The translations under genes were made by a program, and so were the position numbers. DNA of 57,540 nt from Bacteroidales bacterium (GTDB lineage: Bacteria; Bacteroidota; Bacteroidia; Bacteroidales; UBA932), in NCBI GenBank assembly GCA_015060445.1, contig SUYL01000018.1, positions 1 through 57,540 on the forward strand, read 5' to 3'. Numbering within the stretch: the stretch's first letter is position 1; each line of letters opens with the position of its first letter. The notes beneath the pieces were generated by a model. The model saw only the letters and a list, made by a program, of their open reading frames with translations, was not told the origin of the DNA and ran no database searches. Of this stretch, positions 45,201 to 53,470 are shown one piece after another.

Positions 45201-46152
45201 CACAAAACTTGTAATTGTAGTGCCTTGTTATAATGAGGAAGAGGTATTGCATGAGACTACCCGCCAATTGGATGCAGTGGTGGAAGGGATGGAGAAGGAT
45301 GGAAAAATTGCAAAGGGTATGATGCTGTATGTAGATGACGGCAGCAAGGATGCCACCTGGAGGCTTATAGAGGAGTTGTCGGGAAGCAACAAAAGGGTTA
45401 TGGGGCTTAAACTGGCCCATAATGTGGGGCACCAGCAGGCTTTGTGGGCAGGATTGGAGTGGGCGGCGCAGAGTGAGTTTGATGCAATTGTTTCCATAGA
45501 TGCAGACCTGCAGGATGATGTGAATGCAATAGTAGAAATGGTGGAGAAGTTCAATGCCGGGTACGAGGTGGTGTACGGGGTGAGAAAGGAGAGGAAAACA
45601 GATACTTTTTTCAAGAAACACACTGCCCAGATGTTCTACAAACTTATGAGTTCAATGGGTGGGGATGTAGTTTATAACCATGCTGATTTCCGCCTTATGG
45701 GAAAAAGGGCACTGCAGGCTCTTGTATCCCATCCCGAGAGGAACCTTTTCCTCAGGGGTATGGTAAGGAGTCTCGGGTTTTCGCAGGAGTATGTATATTA
45801 CAACAGGAATGAGAGGTTTGCGGGGGAATCCAAATACCCCCTCTCCAAGATGCTCAGTTTTGCCATTGACGGCATAACCTCATTCTCCATAAAGCCGTTG
45901 AGGCTTATAACCTCGTCGGGAATATTGTTCATTTTTGTTGCAATTGCCATTATATGCTATGCCCTTTATGAGTATGCTGTGGGACACGTGGTTCCGGGCT
46001 GGACTTCGCTCCTTGTCTCATTGTGGTTCATTGGAGGTGCTGTACTTACTGCAATAGGTGTTATTGGAGAGTATATTGGCAAGATATACAGGGAGGTAAA
46101 GAGGCGCCCAAGATATTTTGTTGAGAAGACCTCAAATATTGGGCAGAATTAG
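45193..46152 (+). CDS. GT2 undecaprenyl-phosphate sugar transferase (GtrB/DPM1-like)
   Basis: The 319-residue product has a GT-A domain with VVPCYNEEEVL, VDDGSKDATW and SIDADLQDD (metal-binding Asp pair). It has the late RGMVRSLGFSQEYVYYNR region and two C-terminal membrane helices (about 230-255 and 265-290). It would attach a hexose to polyprenyl phosphate in the inner membrane. The ATG at 45193 is preferred; the frame is open 36 nt further upstream, but those codons lie inside gtrA. It is the last gene of the four-gene operon. Confidence 0.92.
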   Translation: MNDTKLVIVVPCYNEEEVLHETTRQLDAVVEGMEKDGKIAKGMMLYVDDGSKDATWRLIEELSGSNKRVMGLKLAHNVGHQQALWAGLEWAAQSEFDAIVSIDADLQDDVNAIVEMVEKFNAGYEVVYGVRKERKTDTFFKKHTAQMFYKLMSSMGGDVVYNHADFRLMGKRALQALVSHPERNLFLRGMVRSLGFSQEYVYYNRNERFAGESKYPLSKMLSFAIDGITSFSIKPLRLITSSGILFIFVAIAIICYALYEYAVGHVVPGWTSLLVSLWFIGGAVLTAIGVIGEYIGKIYREVKRRPRYFVEKTSNIGQN

Positions 46153-46160
46153 TAAATTTG
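46153..46160 (+). promoter_or_regulatory. -7 promoter element of the DUF4290-ftsK genes
   Basis: TAAATTTG is a full match directly after the preceding stop codon and 29 nt before the ATG at 46190. Confidence 0.55.
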
Positions 46161-46189
46161 CCTTTTGTAACTGTATATAAGATTTGAGT

Positions 46190-46828
46190 ATGGAGGAACT
46201 TGATTATAATACACAGAGAGAGAAACTTAACATGCCTGAATATGGAAGGCATGTGCAGAAAATGATAGAGTATGTTGCTTCTCTTCCCAATAAGGAAAAA
46301 CGCAACGAGCAGATACAGTCAGTGGTGCAGGTAATGGGTACCCTGAATCCCCAATTGAGGGATATTAATGATTTCAAGCACAAGTTGTGGGACCATGTGC
46401 ATGTGATTTCAGACTTTAAGATAGATATTGATTCACCTTACCCTACCCCTACCAGGGAGAGCCTTTCAACCCCACCAAGTCCCATTCCGCTGCAGAAGAC
46501 ACCTGTTAAGGCTGCACATTACGGAAGGAATATTGAGAATATGATTGAGGTGATTGCCCGCAGGGAGGATGATGAGGTGAAAACCTATATGATAAAGACG
46601 CTTGCCTCTTATATGAAACAGCAGTATCTTATCTGGAACAAGGACTCGGTGTCTGAAGAGACAATTTTCAATGACATATACAAACTCTCGGACGGGAGGA
46701 TTACTGTTCCTGAGGGGGTACACATTGGTATGGGAATGACCCCTATGAAGGGGCACAGGCCTCAGAACAACAACAAGGGGAAACAGAACGGTTCCAATAA
46801 CGGCAAAAGATGGAAAAACAATAAATAA
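46190..46828 (+). CDS. DUF4290-domain protein
   Basis: The 212-residue product matches DUF4290, a Bacteroidetes family, in DYNTQREKLNMPEYGRHVQKMIEYV and in the duplicated-looking HYGRNIENMIEVIARRED. The C-terminal 35 residues are low-complexity Asn/Lys/Gly. There is no signal or membrane segment. The function of the family is not known. It sits 2 nt upstream of ftsK, an arrangement that suggests a role near chromosome segregation or division, as inference. The ATG at 46190 is used over a TTG at 46184. Confidence 0.88.
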   Translation: MEELDYNTQREKLNMPEYGRHVQKMIEYVASLPNKEKRNEQIQSVVQVMGTLNPQLRDINDFKHKLWDHVHVISDFKIDIDSPYPTPTRESLSTPPSPIPLQKTPVKAAHYGRNIENMIEVIARREDDEVKTYMIKTLASYMKQQYLIWNKDSVSEETIFNDIYKLSDGRITVPEGVHIGMGMTPMKGHRPQNNNKGKQNGSNNGKRWKNNK

Positions 46829-46830
46829 AG

Positions 46831-49335
46831 ATGGCTAAACGAGAGAAAACCAAACTTACAAAAGAGGAGAAGCAGAGGGCAAAGGCTGAGACGCAAGTTC
46901 CAAAAAGGAAGGATGCGTTCCATCTTTTATGCGGGCTGTTGGCACTGATTGTATCTGTATATACATTAATATCCCTTTTCTCATATGTTTTCACATGGTC
47001 TGAAGACCAGAGCCTTTTCCACAACAAGGAGATGTTCAGCACGGCTGTGGAGGTAGAAAACAACGGGGGAAAGTTGGGGCTTGTATGGGCCAATTTCCTT
47101 GTCTCAAGGCTGTTCGGATTGGGAGCCTTCATAGTGCCGTTCTTTTTTCTTGGGGTGGCCCTCTATTGCCTTAACCTTAAGAAAATCAAACTTCTGAGAT
47201 TCTTTATACTCTCGTTGCTCGGATGTATATTTGTGTCATTGGCCTTTTCATTCATATTCTCGTTCACCAAAGTTGATGACTGGTTTGGAACAGGTGCCGG
47301 TGGCTCTTACGGGTATTATGTTATAAGTTGGCTAAAGAACATGATTGGTGGTGTAGGCACCGGAAGCATAGTGTTTGCACTTCTTGTGATATGGCTCATA
47401 CTGGTAAACGGCAAATTGATATCCTCATTCTACAATTGGGTTGAGCGTGTAACCGCTCCAAAACCAAAACAGGTTGACCAGCCTGCTGCAGATTTGCCTG
47501 TAGCGCAGGATGCCGCTCCTGTAGGCAACCTGTATGCAGATCTGGAGGTTGATGTTCCTGTAACATGTGAGGAGGCATCTGATGAAGATATGAATCCTAA
47601 ATTTGAGGTTATAGGGGAAGATTTTCAGGTGGAAGATCAGGTGAAAGGGGATGAACTGGAGTTTGATGTGGATATGGAAGGGGAGAATGAGTCTGAGAAG
47701 GAGGAGAACCCTGCAGAGTCTGGGGAAGAGGAGACCCTCTCTGTGGAGGTCCTTTCCACTCCCGACGATACCCCTGTAACACAGGAGGAGGCAGAGGAGG
47801 AGTTTGAAATGGAACCTTTTGATCCGAGACTGGACCTCTCTTCATATCAGGCACCTCCGCTCACATTGCTGGAGGATTACAAGGACAAATGGTATGTTGT
47901 AACCCGTGAGGAACTTGAGAAGAACAACAGGCAGATTGTAAAGACCCTTGCCAACTACAAGATAGGGATTACCAAGATATCGGCCCGCGTGGGACCTACT
48001 GTAACACTTTATGAGATAGTTCCGGCACCGGGAGTGCGTGTTGCACAGATAAAGAGGCTGGAGGAGGATATACAGTTGTCTTTGGCAGCCAAGGGTGTCC
48101 GCGTGGTTACCCTCCCAGGTACAAATGCAATTGGAATTGAGGTGGCAAACGAGAAGCCAAGTACAGTATCCATGCTCTCTGTGCTGGATGACGAGAAGTT
48201 CAAGCAGCAGAGTTATGACCTGCCTGTGGCATTGGGTATGACAATCACCAACGATGTAATGCACTTCGACCTTGCCAAGATGCCTCACCTGCTTGTTGCA
48301 GGTGCAACCGGCCAGGGTAAATCTGTAGGTCTGAATGCAATCCTTACATCACTGCTCTACTACAAGCACCCGTCGGAGATGAAACTTGTGCTTGTAGACC
48401 CTAAAAAGGTGGAGTTGTCTCTCTACTCTAAACTGGAGAAGCACTTTCTGGCGCAGTTGCCTGATGCGGATGAGCCTGTGATAACAGATACCCAGAAGGT
48501 GGTATATACACTCAAATCTCTATGTATGGAGATGGATGCCAGGTATGACCTGTTGAAACTGGCCTATGTGAGGAACATAAAGGAGTACAATGAGAAATTC
48601 CTCAGCAGGAAACTCAATCCTTTGAAAGGGCACCGTTTCTTGCCTTATATAGTGGTTGTAATTGATGAGTTTGCAGATTTGCTTATGACAGCCGGCAAGG
48701 AGATAGAGGAGCCTATAGCACGTCTGGCACAGTTGGCCCGTGCAATTGGTATCCACCTTGTAATTGCAACCCAGAGACCTACCACAAGTGTAATTACCGG
48801 TAACATTAAGGCAAACTTCCCTGCCAGGATTGCATTTATGGTGCGTTCGAGCGTGGACTCAAGGACTATCCTTGACCAGACCGGTGCAAACCAGTTGATA
48901 GGACGCGGAGATATGCTCATCTCAATTGGAGGCGAACTTACCCGTGTACAATGTGCCTTTATAGATACCAAGGAGGTAGAGAGGGTAGTGGACTTCATTG
49001 CAGAGCAGAGAGGTTACACAACGGCACACTATTTGCCTGAATATGTAGGTGAGGACAAGGAAGATGACGGAGGAGTAGGTGAAGTTGACCTCAACCGCAG
49101 GGATTCGCTATTTGAAGATGCGGCAAAACTTGTGGTAATGCACCAGCAGGGCTCAACATCACTCATCCAGAGGAAGATGAACCTGGGCTACAACAGGGCT
49201 GGCCGAATAATGGACCAGTTGGAGGCTGCAGGAATAGTTGGCCCTTACGAGGGGAGCAAGGCCCGCCAGGTACTGGTAGGCGATCTTAGCGAACTGGATG
49301 CAAGGCTTGCCAACATAAAGGATATTTATGGCTAA
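46831..49335 (+). CDS. ftsK: DNA translocase FtsK
   Basis: FtsK pumps DNA at the division septum and activates dimer resolution. The 834-residue product has a basic N-terminus and four membrane helices (about 30-190). An acidic linker follows (about 205-335). The motor has alpha and beta domains with Walker A GATGQGKSVGLN and Walker B VVVIDEFADLL, followed by the TQRPTTSVITGNIKANFPARIAFMV region. A C-terminal winged-helix gamma domain (SLIQRKMNLGYNRAGRIMDQLEAAGIVGP) reads KOPS-like sites. Length and layout are standard for the phylum. Confidence 0.96.
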   Translation: MAKREKTKLTKEEKQRAKAETQVPKRKDAFHLLCGLLALIVSVYTLISLFSYVFTWSEDQSLFHNKEMFSTAVEVENNGGKLGLVWANFLVSRLFGLGAFIVPFFFLGVALYCLNLKKIKLLRFFILSLLGCIFVSLAFSFIFSFTKVDDWFGTGAGGSYGYYVISWLKNMIGGVGTGSIVFALLVIWLILVNGKLISSFYNWVERVTAPKPKQVDQPAADLPVAQDAAPVGNLYADLEVDVPVTCEEASDEDMNPKFEVIGEDFQVEDQVKGDELEFDVDMEGENESEKEENPAESGEEETLSVEVLSTPDDTPVTQEEAEEEFEMEPFDPRLDLSSYQAPPLTLLEDYKDKWYVVTREELEKNNRQIVKTLANYKIGITKISARVGPTVTLYEIVPAPGVRVAQIKRLEEDIQLSLAAKGVRVVTLPGTNAIGIEVANEKPSTVSMLSVLDDEKFKQQSYDLPVALGMTITNDVMHFDLAKMPHLLVAGATGQGKSVGLNAILTSLLYYKHPSEMKLVLVDPKKVELSLYSKLEKHFLAQLPDADEPVITDTQKVVYTLKSLCMEMDARYDLLKLAYVRNIKEYNEKFLSRKLNPLKGHRFLPYIVVVIDEFADLLMTAGKEIEEPIARLAQLARAIGIHLVIATQRPTTSVITGNIKANFPARIAFMVRSSVDSRTILDQTGANQLIGRGDMLISIGGELTRVQCAFIDTKEVERVVDFIAEQRGYTTAHYLPEYVGEDKEDDGGVGEVDLNRRDSLFEDAAKLVVMHQQGSTSLIQRKMNLGYNRAGRIMDQLEAAGIVGPYEGSKARQVLVGDLSELDARLANIKDIYG

Positions 49336-49420
49336 TAGCCGAAGATATCCGGTATGCAATGGCTGCTGTTTGAGAAATTGCGGGCACCGGCCATCCTCTA
49401 CTGAGAACAAAATTTGAGAT

Positions 49421-49972
49421 ATGACAAACGGATTCATAAATACATTGGTGGCGTTCCTCATAGGTGGCGCCACTTTATGTTTCAACTTCAAGGCAGTTGA
49501 TGCATCAGGGGCCCTTATGTATGACGGAGAGGGAACCATTGTTACATTGGGCGATTCCTACAGGATGGAAACACCCCAGATGCTCATTGTCTCTGACGGC
49601 ACAACCAAAGGCATCTACCAAAAGGAGATAGACGAGATAGTTCTGCAGGGAGTAGCGGTTGGCGGTGCGGCTTCCGGTGTTGGCGCAAGTGGCAGTCCTG
49701 CTGCAAACTCCCTCCAGGGGATAATGGACAACCCTTTTGAAGTCTTGCGTCATGCGGGGGATTTCTATACTGTAACCACCTGGAAAGGGGGCAAAAAATC
49801 CATTTCAGGCGCCCCTGGTGCCCTTCCCGACAAAATTGAACTCCGCTCCAAAGCCGGTGCGGTATATACTATCGGGATACTCAGTGCAAAAAAAGAGAAC
49901 TCACTGGATGCCTCCTCATTTGTGCTGGATCCGGACAATTACCCCACCGCAGTGGTGACAGATTTGAGGTAG
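49421..49972 (+). CDS. LolA-like protein with atypical N-terminus
   Basis: The 183-residue product resembles the LolA-type lipoprotein carrier that often follows ftsK in Bacteroidetes. The matching stretch covers ALMYDGEGTIVTLGDSYRMETPQMLIVSDGTTKGIYQKEIDEIVLQG and the later PFEVLRHAGDFYTVT and LPDKIELRSKAG. LolA moves lipoproteins across the periplasm. The start is odd: an in-frame TGA lies two codons upstream, so no conventional signal peptide precedes the domain. Only MTNGFINTLVAFLIGGATLCF could act as a signal. It may be N-terminally altered or may export by this weak signal. Confidence 0.7.
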   Translation: MTNGFINTLVAFLIGGATLCFNFKAVDASGALMYDGEGTIVTLGDSYRMETPQMLIVSDGTTKGIYQKEIDEIVLQGVAVGGAASGVGASGSPAANSLQGIMDNPFEVLRHAGDFYTVTTWKGGKKSISGAPGALPDKIELRSKAGAVYTIGILSAKKENSLDASSFVLDPDNYPTAVVTDLR

Positions 49973-49975
49973 GTA

Positions 49976-50212
49976 TTATACGGCAGGGGTGCCTATCCCG
50001 TAAAGATACTCTGGGGCAAAATCTGCTCCATTATCCCATTGTACAGTATTAAAAGGAATTGTGAATTCTTTGAAATAGGATTTGTCTCTCAAAGGAACAA
50101 AAACTTCTCCACACAAACTGCTTTCCAAATCCACAATCCTAACTTGCTGATTGTTGAACCATACCTTAAGTTTGTAATCAGACAGATATTCAGCCTTGAC
50201 GATTTCCAACAT
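49976..50212 (-). CDS. DUF2442-domain protein
   Basis: The 78-residue product matches DUF2442 (NE0471-like): KAEYLSDYKLKVWFNNQQVRIVDLESSL and the end FNTVQWDNGADFAPEYLYGIGT. This small cytosolic family is often paired with a DUF4160 protein in a toxin-antitoxin-like pair, but no partner is next to it here. It converges on the LolA-like gene with 3 nt between stops. It opens an AT-rich accessory stretch with a restriction relic and a KilA-N gene. Confidence 0.88.
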   Translation of the reverse strand: MLEIVKAEYLSDYKLKVWFNNQQVRIVDLESSLCGEVFVPLRDKSYFKEFTIPFNTVQWDNGADFAPEYLYGIGTPAV

Positions 50213-50243
50213 ATCTTATTATTTAAGAGCCTCTCCTTCTCCA

Positions 50244-50251
50244 CAAATATA
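50244..50251 (-). promoter_or_regulatory. -7 promoter element of the DUF2442 gene
   Basis: On the minus strand this reads TATATTTG, a full match, 31 nt before the ATG. A purine-rich GGAGAAGGAGAGG follows as a possible ribosome site. Confidence 0.55.
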
Positions 50252-50342
50252 CATAATGATATGCGTAAATAGAAAACATATTTTTATTAGATAAGAAAAA
50301 TAGAAGATTTTCATCAAAAACAGGAAAGAATACTTTATCAAT

Positions 50343-50786
50343 TTAACGGTAAAGATCAGATAAAAGTACCTGTCTATCAATACTGAATATACTTCTTAAT
50401 TCTGCATGATTATATGGCTGTTGCAAATGTTGTTCAATTAAATTTATAAAGTTTCCCACAGTAATTCCAGAGCCAGGCACATTTGATTCAGTTGATATGC
50501 TTTTAATTTGATTATCGATATTATCACCAAAGCCTCCACTTATATATGAAAAGAAACCAATAGGGCATCTGCATCCTTCATTATAGTTCATAATACCACC
50601 AAGATAGTTATGGACCATTCTATTGTGGTGGTCTCCTGATATGCTGTAGCGTGAGTATGCTTTATTATCTATTATAGATTGGTAGCCATCATTGTCGGAA
50701 ATAAGGAGAACATCAGGAACGGATTTAGCTCCACCTTGTCCAAGGTGAGTCGCGCTATTTGGAAAATTGGCAGGAGTTTTGTGGTG
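50343..50786 (-). pseudogene. 3' remnant of a PD-(D/E)XK restriction endonuclease
   Basis: An open frame of about 147 codons runs on the minus strand from a TAG at 50787-50789 to a TAA at 50343-50345. It has no ATG until 50618. The upstream part reads HLGQGGAKSVPDVLLISDND and then SIIDNKAYSRYSIS, a recognisable PD-(D/E)XK nuclease core (PD, then D-N-K). It continues SGDHHNRMVHNYLGGIMNY and ends SIDRQVLLSDLYR. This resembles the C-terminal half of AlwI-type type II restriction enzymes. The N-terminal half and any methyltransferase are missing. I read it as a decayed restriction gene. An annotation from the internal ATG (50343-50618, 91 aa) would miss the catalytic part. Confidence 0.65.
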
Positions 50787-50842
50787 CTATATTAATCTAT
50801 AGTAGAACACGATCTTTTTTGATGGATTTTATATTTTAAGAT

Positions 50843-51649
50843 ATGGCAAAGATTTTCGTTCAGGATACCATTATTACTGTAATTTCAGTTGATGGTATAG
50901 ATTATATTTCAATCACGGATATTGCAAAATTTAAAAGTGATGAACCCAATGCTGTTATAAGCAATTGGTTGCGAAATAGAAATACAATTGAATATCTGGG
51001 AGTATGGGAAAGTTTATACAACCCTTATTTTAAACCCCTCGAATTCGAGCGGTTTAGGAAAGAAGCAGGTTTGAATGCATTTACACTGTCTCCTCAAAAA
51101 TGGATTAGCTCAACAGACGCAATTGGTCTTATATCAAAATCTGGAAGGTATGGAGGAACATTTGCGCACAAAGATATAGCTTTTAAGTTTGCAAGTTGGG
51201 TGTCTGTTGAATTTGAATTATACATCATCAAAGAGTTTCAGAGACTTAAAGATGAAGAGTATAAGTTATTGGGATGGACAGCCAAAAGAGAACTGTCAAA
51301 AATTAATTATCATATCCATACAGATGCCATCAAGCAGAATCTTATTCCTAATGAGGTTGATTCCAATCAAACAAGCGTGATATATGCAAACGAGGCTGAT
51401 GTACTTAATGTTGCTTTGTTTGGTATGACAGCTAAACAGTGGAGGGTGAAGAATCCAAAATTGGAGGGTAATATGAGAGATTATGCATCCATTAATGAGC
51501 TGATATGCTTATCCAATATGGAAAGTTTGAATGCAGTATTCATTCAAGAAGGTATATCTCAAAGAGAACGACTGATAAAATTAAATAAAATTGCGATTCA
51601 GCAAATGAGAGTATTGTGCGATGTTGAGAATAGGAAGTTATTGAAATAA
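50843..51649 (+). CDS. KilA-N-domain DNA-binding protein
   Basis: The 268-residue product has a KilA-N domain (about 12-125): ISVDGIDYISITDIAKFKSDEPNAVISNWLRNRNTIEYLGVWE, WISSTDAIGLISKSGRYGGTFAHKDIAFKFASWVSVEFELYIIKEFQ. The C-terminal part (about 160-268) has NEADVLNVALFGMTAKQWR and resembles the tail common in Bacteroidetes members. Such proteins come from phages and mobile elements and bind DNA. Lower GC than the core genes around it and the neighbouring restriction relic suggest transfer. No partner gene is seen. Confidence 0.92.
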   Translation: MAKIFVQDTIITVISVDGIDYISITDIAKFKSDEPNAVISNWLRNRNTIEYLGVWESLYNPYFKPLEFERFRKEAGLNAFTLSPQKWISSTDAIGLISKSGRYGGTFAHKDIAFKFASWVSVEFELYIIKEFQRLKDEEYKLLGWTAKRELSKINYHIHTDAIKQNLIPNEVDSNQTSVIYANEADVLNVALFGMTAKQWRVKNPKLEGNMRDYASINELICLSNMESLNAVFIQEGISQRERLIKLNKIAIQQMRVLCDVENRKLLK

Positions 51650-51679
51650 TATTTTATTTCTAACATCGATATTAAAAAG

Positions 51680-52303
51680 CTATATCAGCCCCGCCTCTTC
51701 AAATACTTTCCTTATTGAAGGGTAGGTGTCCTGCAGGTATTCTGGCAGACGGGAGGCCGGTACCCATTCGCAGCGGCTGATTCCCTCTTCCTGCTGGGGA
51801 ATTGCAGTGGCGCAGTCTCCTTTGTAGGTCATTTTGTACCAGTAGGTGTGCTTGAGCATGTGCAGACCGTTCATGTGGTAGGTGTGGTGGGTGATGCAGA
51901 GGAGTTCTCCCTGCTCCAGGCCGGTGATGCCGCACTCTTCTTCCACCTCGCGCAGTGCAGTGAGGGAGATCTCTTCACCCTCTTCCTGTTTCCCTTTTGG
52001 GAGGTCCCATAGGCCGTTTCTGAAGATGAGTAGGTATTCCCCTTCGGTATTTTGTACCAGTCCGCCCCCTGCATTTATAGGGGTGAGGGTACTGCACAGG
52101 TGGGTGAGTGTTTCCTCAAGATTATCGGGAAGAATGGGTATGTACAGATACTTTAAATTTTTGTTCTGCTCAAATAAACAAGGGAGTTCCTGGAGTGTTT
52201 TATTGTTGGCAGAGTGCAGTACTGCTGCATTCGGATTATACGGAGTTGTGATGTTTTTGTTACAGACTCTTATAATTCTGTCGTTAAAGTATATGCTGTA
52301 CAT
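51680..52303 (-). CDS. Nudix hydrolase
   Basis: From the ATG at 52303 the product has 207 residues. The Nudix box GKQEEGEEISLTALREVEEECGI is intact, after an N-terminal domain of about 85 residues (MYSIYFNDRIIRVCNKNI) typical of a Bacteroidetes subgroup. Nudix enzymes cleave nucleoside diphosphates linked to another group; the substrate here cannot be read from sequence. The open frame extends upstream to 52402 but would enter the divergent pyrE gene and its promoter, so the later ATG is chosen. Confidence 0.9.
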   Translation of the reverse strand: MYSIYFNDRIIRVCNKNITTPYNPNAAVLHSANNKTLQELPCLFEQNKNLKYLYIPILPDNLEETLTHLCSTLTPINAGGGLVQNTEGEYLLIFRNGLWDLPKGKQEEGEEISLTALREVEEECGITGLEQGELLCITHHTYHMNGLHMLKHTYWYKMTYKGDCATAIPQQEEGISRCEWVPASRLPEYLQDTYPSIRKVFEEAGLI

Positions 52304-52325
52304 AAAAAATGTAAAATGATTTTTG

Positions 52326-52333
52326 TATATTTG
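52326..52333 (+). promoter_or_regulatory. -7 promoter element of pyrE
   Basis: TATATTTG is a full match 22 nt before the pyrE ATG. Its minus-strand partner lies 4 nt further on, so the two promoters overlap. Confidence 0.6.
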
Positions 52334-52337
52334 CCCA

Positions 52338-52345
52338 CAAAGATA
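52338..52345 (-). promoter_or_regulatory. -7 promoter element of the Nudix gene
   Basis: On the minus strand this reads TATCTTTG, a full match, 34 nt before the Nudix ATG, back to back with the pyrE element. Confidence 0.55.
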
Positions 52346-52355
52346 ATTATGAATT

Positions 52356-52988
52356 ATGGAATCTATTGAAAAAATTGTTGCCAAACAGCTGTTGGATATC
52401 AAGGCTGTGAAGTTGAATGTTGAAAATCCGTTTACTTGGGCTTCCGGATGGAAGTCTCCAATTTATTGCGATAATAGAAAAGTTCTTTCTTATCCTGCAG
52501 CCCGTAAGGTTGTTTATGAGGCTTTTGTGGATATCATTAAGAAAAATTTCAAGGATGTTGATGTTATTGCAGGTGTTGCTACCGGTGCAATTGCTTACGG
52601 TATGATGGTGGCTGAGGTTCTTGGCAAACCGTTTGTTTATGTAAGGCCAAAACCAAAGGATCATGGTACAGGTGCACAGGTTGAGGGTGATCTTCCTCAG
52701 GGTGCAAGGGTTGTTGTTGTGGAGGACCTTATCTCTACAGGCGGAAGCAGTCTTGCAGCAGTTGACGCTTTGCAGAAAAGCGGTGCAATTGTCCTTGGTA
52801 TGGTTGCCATCTTCACTTACAATTTCATAAAGTCCATCAGGGCATTTGAGAATGCAAACGTTGAGTTGCATACTTTGAGCCACTATGAGGCTTTGCTTGA
52901 GCAGGCAGTTGAGGAGAACTACATTAAGGCTGAGGATATGAAAGTCCTTAAGGAGTGGAGAATAAATCCTGAAATCTGGGGCAAGTAA
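52356..52988 (+). CDS. pyrE: Orotate phosphoribosyltransferase
   Basis: The enzyme makes orotidine 5'-phosphate from orotate and PRPP in pyrimidine synthesis. The 210-residue product has FTWASGWKSPIYCDNR at the orotate site, the loop VRPKPKDHGTG and the PRPP motif VVVVEDLISTGGSS. The length is typical. It is the first gene of a tight run with SRPBCC (3 nt), GH20 (5 nt) and rsmF (12 nt). Confidence 0.96.
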   Translation: MESIEKIVAKQLLDIKAVKLNVENPFTWASGWKSPIYCDNRKVLSYPAARKVVYEAFVDIIKKNFKDVDVIAGVATGAIAYGMMVAEVLGKPFVYVRPKPKDHGTGAQVEGDLPQGARVVVVEDLISTGGSSLAAVDALQKSGAIVLGMVAIFTYNFIKSIRAFENANVELHTLSHYEALLEQAVEENYIKAEDMKVLKEWRINPEIWGK

Positions 52989-52991
52989 ACA

Positions 52992-53465
52992 ATGGGGATG
53001 ACACAAGTGAAAGGGAAGGTTGTTACAGTGGAGCAACCTTCCTATGTATTATATACGGCCTTCTCAGATATGAGGAATTTTGTTGCTGCCCTTCCTCCCG
53101 ACAAAAAGGAGGGTGTGGTTGCAACTGAGGATACCATTGAGGGAGAGGTGCAGGGATTCAAGATGGGACTTCAGATTACCCACAAGACACCGTTCTCTTC
53201 ACTGATGTTCCAGAACTACGGCAATACCCCTTTTGAGTTTGCCATTACAGTCTTTTTTGATGCGATTGATTCATACAAGACTGCTTTCCACCTGGAACTC
53301 AATGCAGATCTTCCAATGATGGTGAAGATGATGATTGGAAGCAAACTGCAGGAGGGGATAGACCAGATTACCGAGCAGTTGGGAATGGCCCTGAGCGGTA
53401 AGATTGACCCTTCAAAGATTGATCCGGAGGCTTTTGCTGAGGAGATGAGAAAAAGATACAGTTAG
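52992..53465 (+). CDS. SRPBCC-family protein
   Basis: The 157-residue product has the order of strands and helix seen in START/SRPBCC ligand-binding proteins: YVLYTAFSDMRNFVAALPPDKK, GFKMGLQITHKTPFSSLMFQNYG, FAITVFFDAIDSYKTAFHLELNADLPMMVKMMIGSKLQEGIDQITEQL. It has no signal peptide. The hydrophobic-cavity fold suggests a small lipid-like or aromatic ligand, not identified. In Bacteroidetes it commonly follows pyrE. It is 3 nt after pyrE and 5 nt before the GH20 gene. Confidence 0.8.
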   Translation: MGMTQVKGKVVTVEQPSYVLYTAFSDMRNFVAALPPDKKEGVVATEDTIEGEVQGFKMGLQITHKTPFSSLMFQNYGNTPFEFAITVFFDAIDSYKTAFHLELNADLPMMVKMMIGSKLQEGIDQITEQLGMALSGKIDPSKIDPEAFAEEMRKRYS

Positions 53466-53470
53466 ACCTG

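Noticed and set aside
49329-49420. Frameshifted signal peptide for the LolA-like gene
   Set aside because: No frame here gives a convincing signal peptide that could join the gene; the Cys-rich in-frame translation ends in TGA.
50343-50618. Independent 91-aa hypothetical gene
   Set aside because: The frame is open far upstream of the ATG with nuclease motifs, so the ATG is internal to a larger decayed gene.
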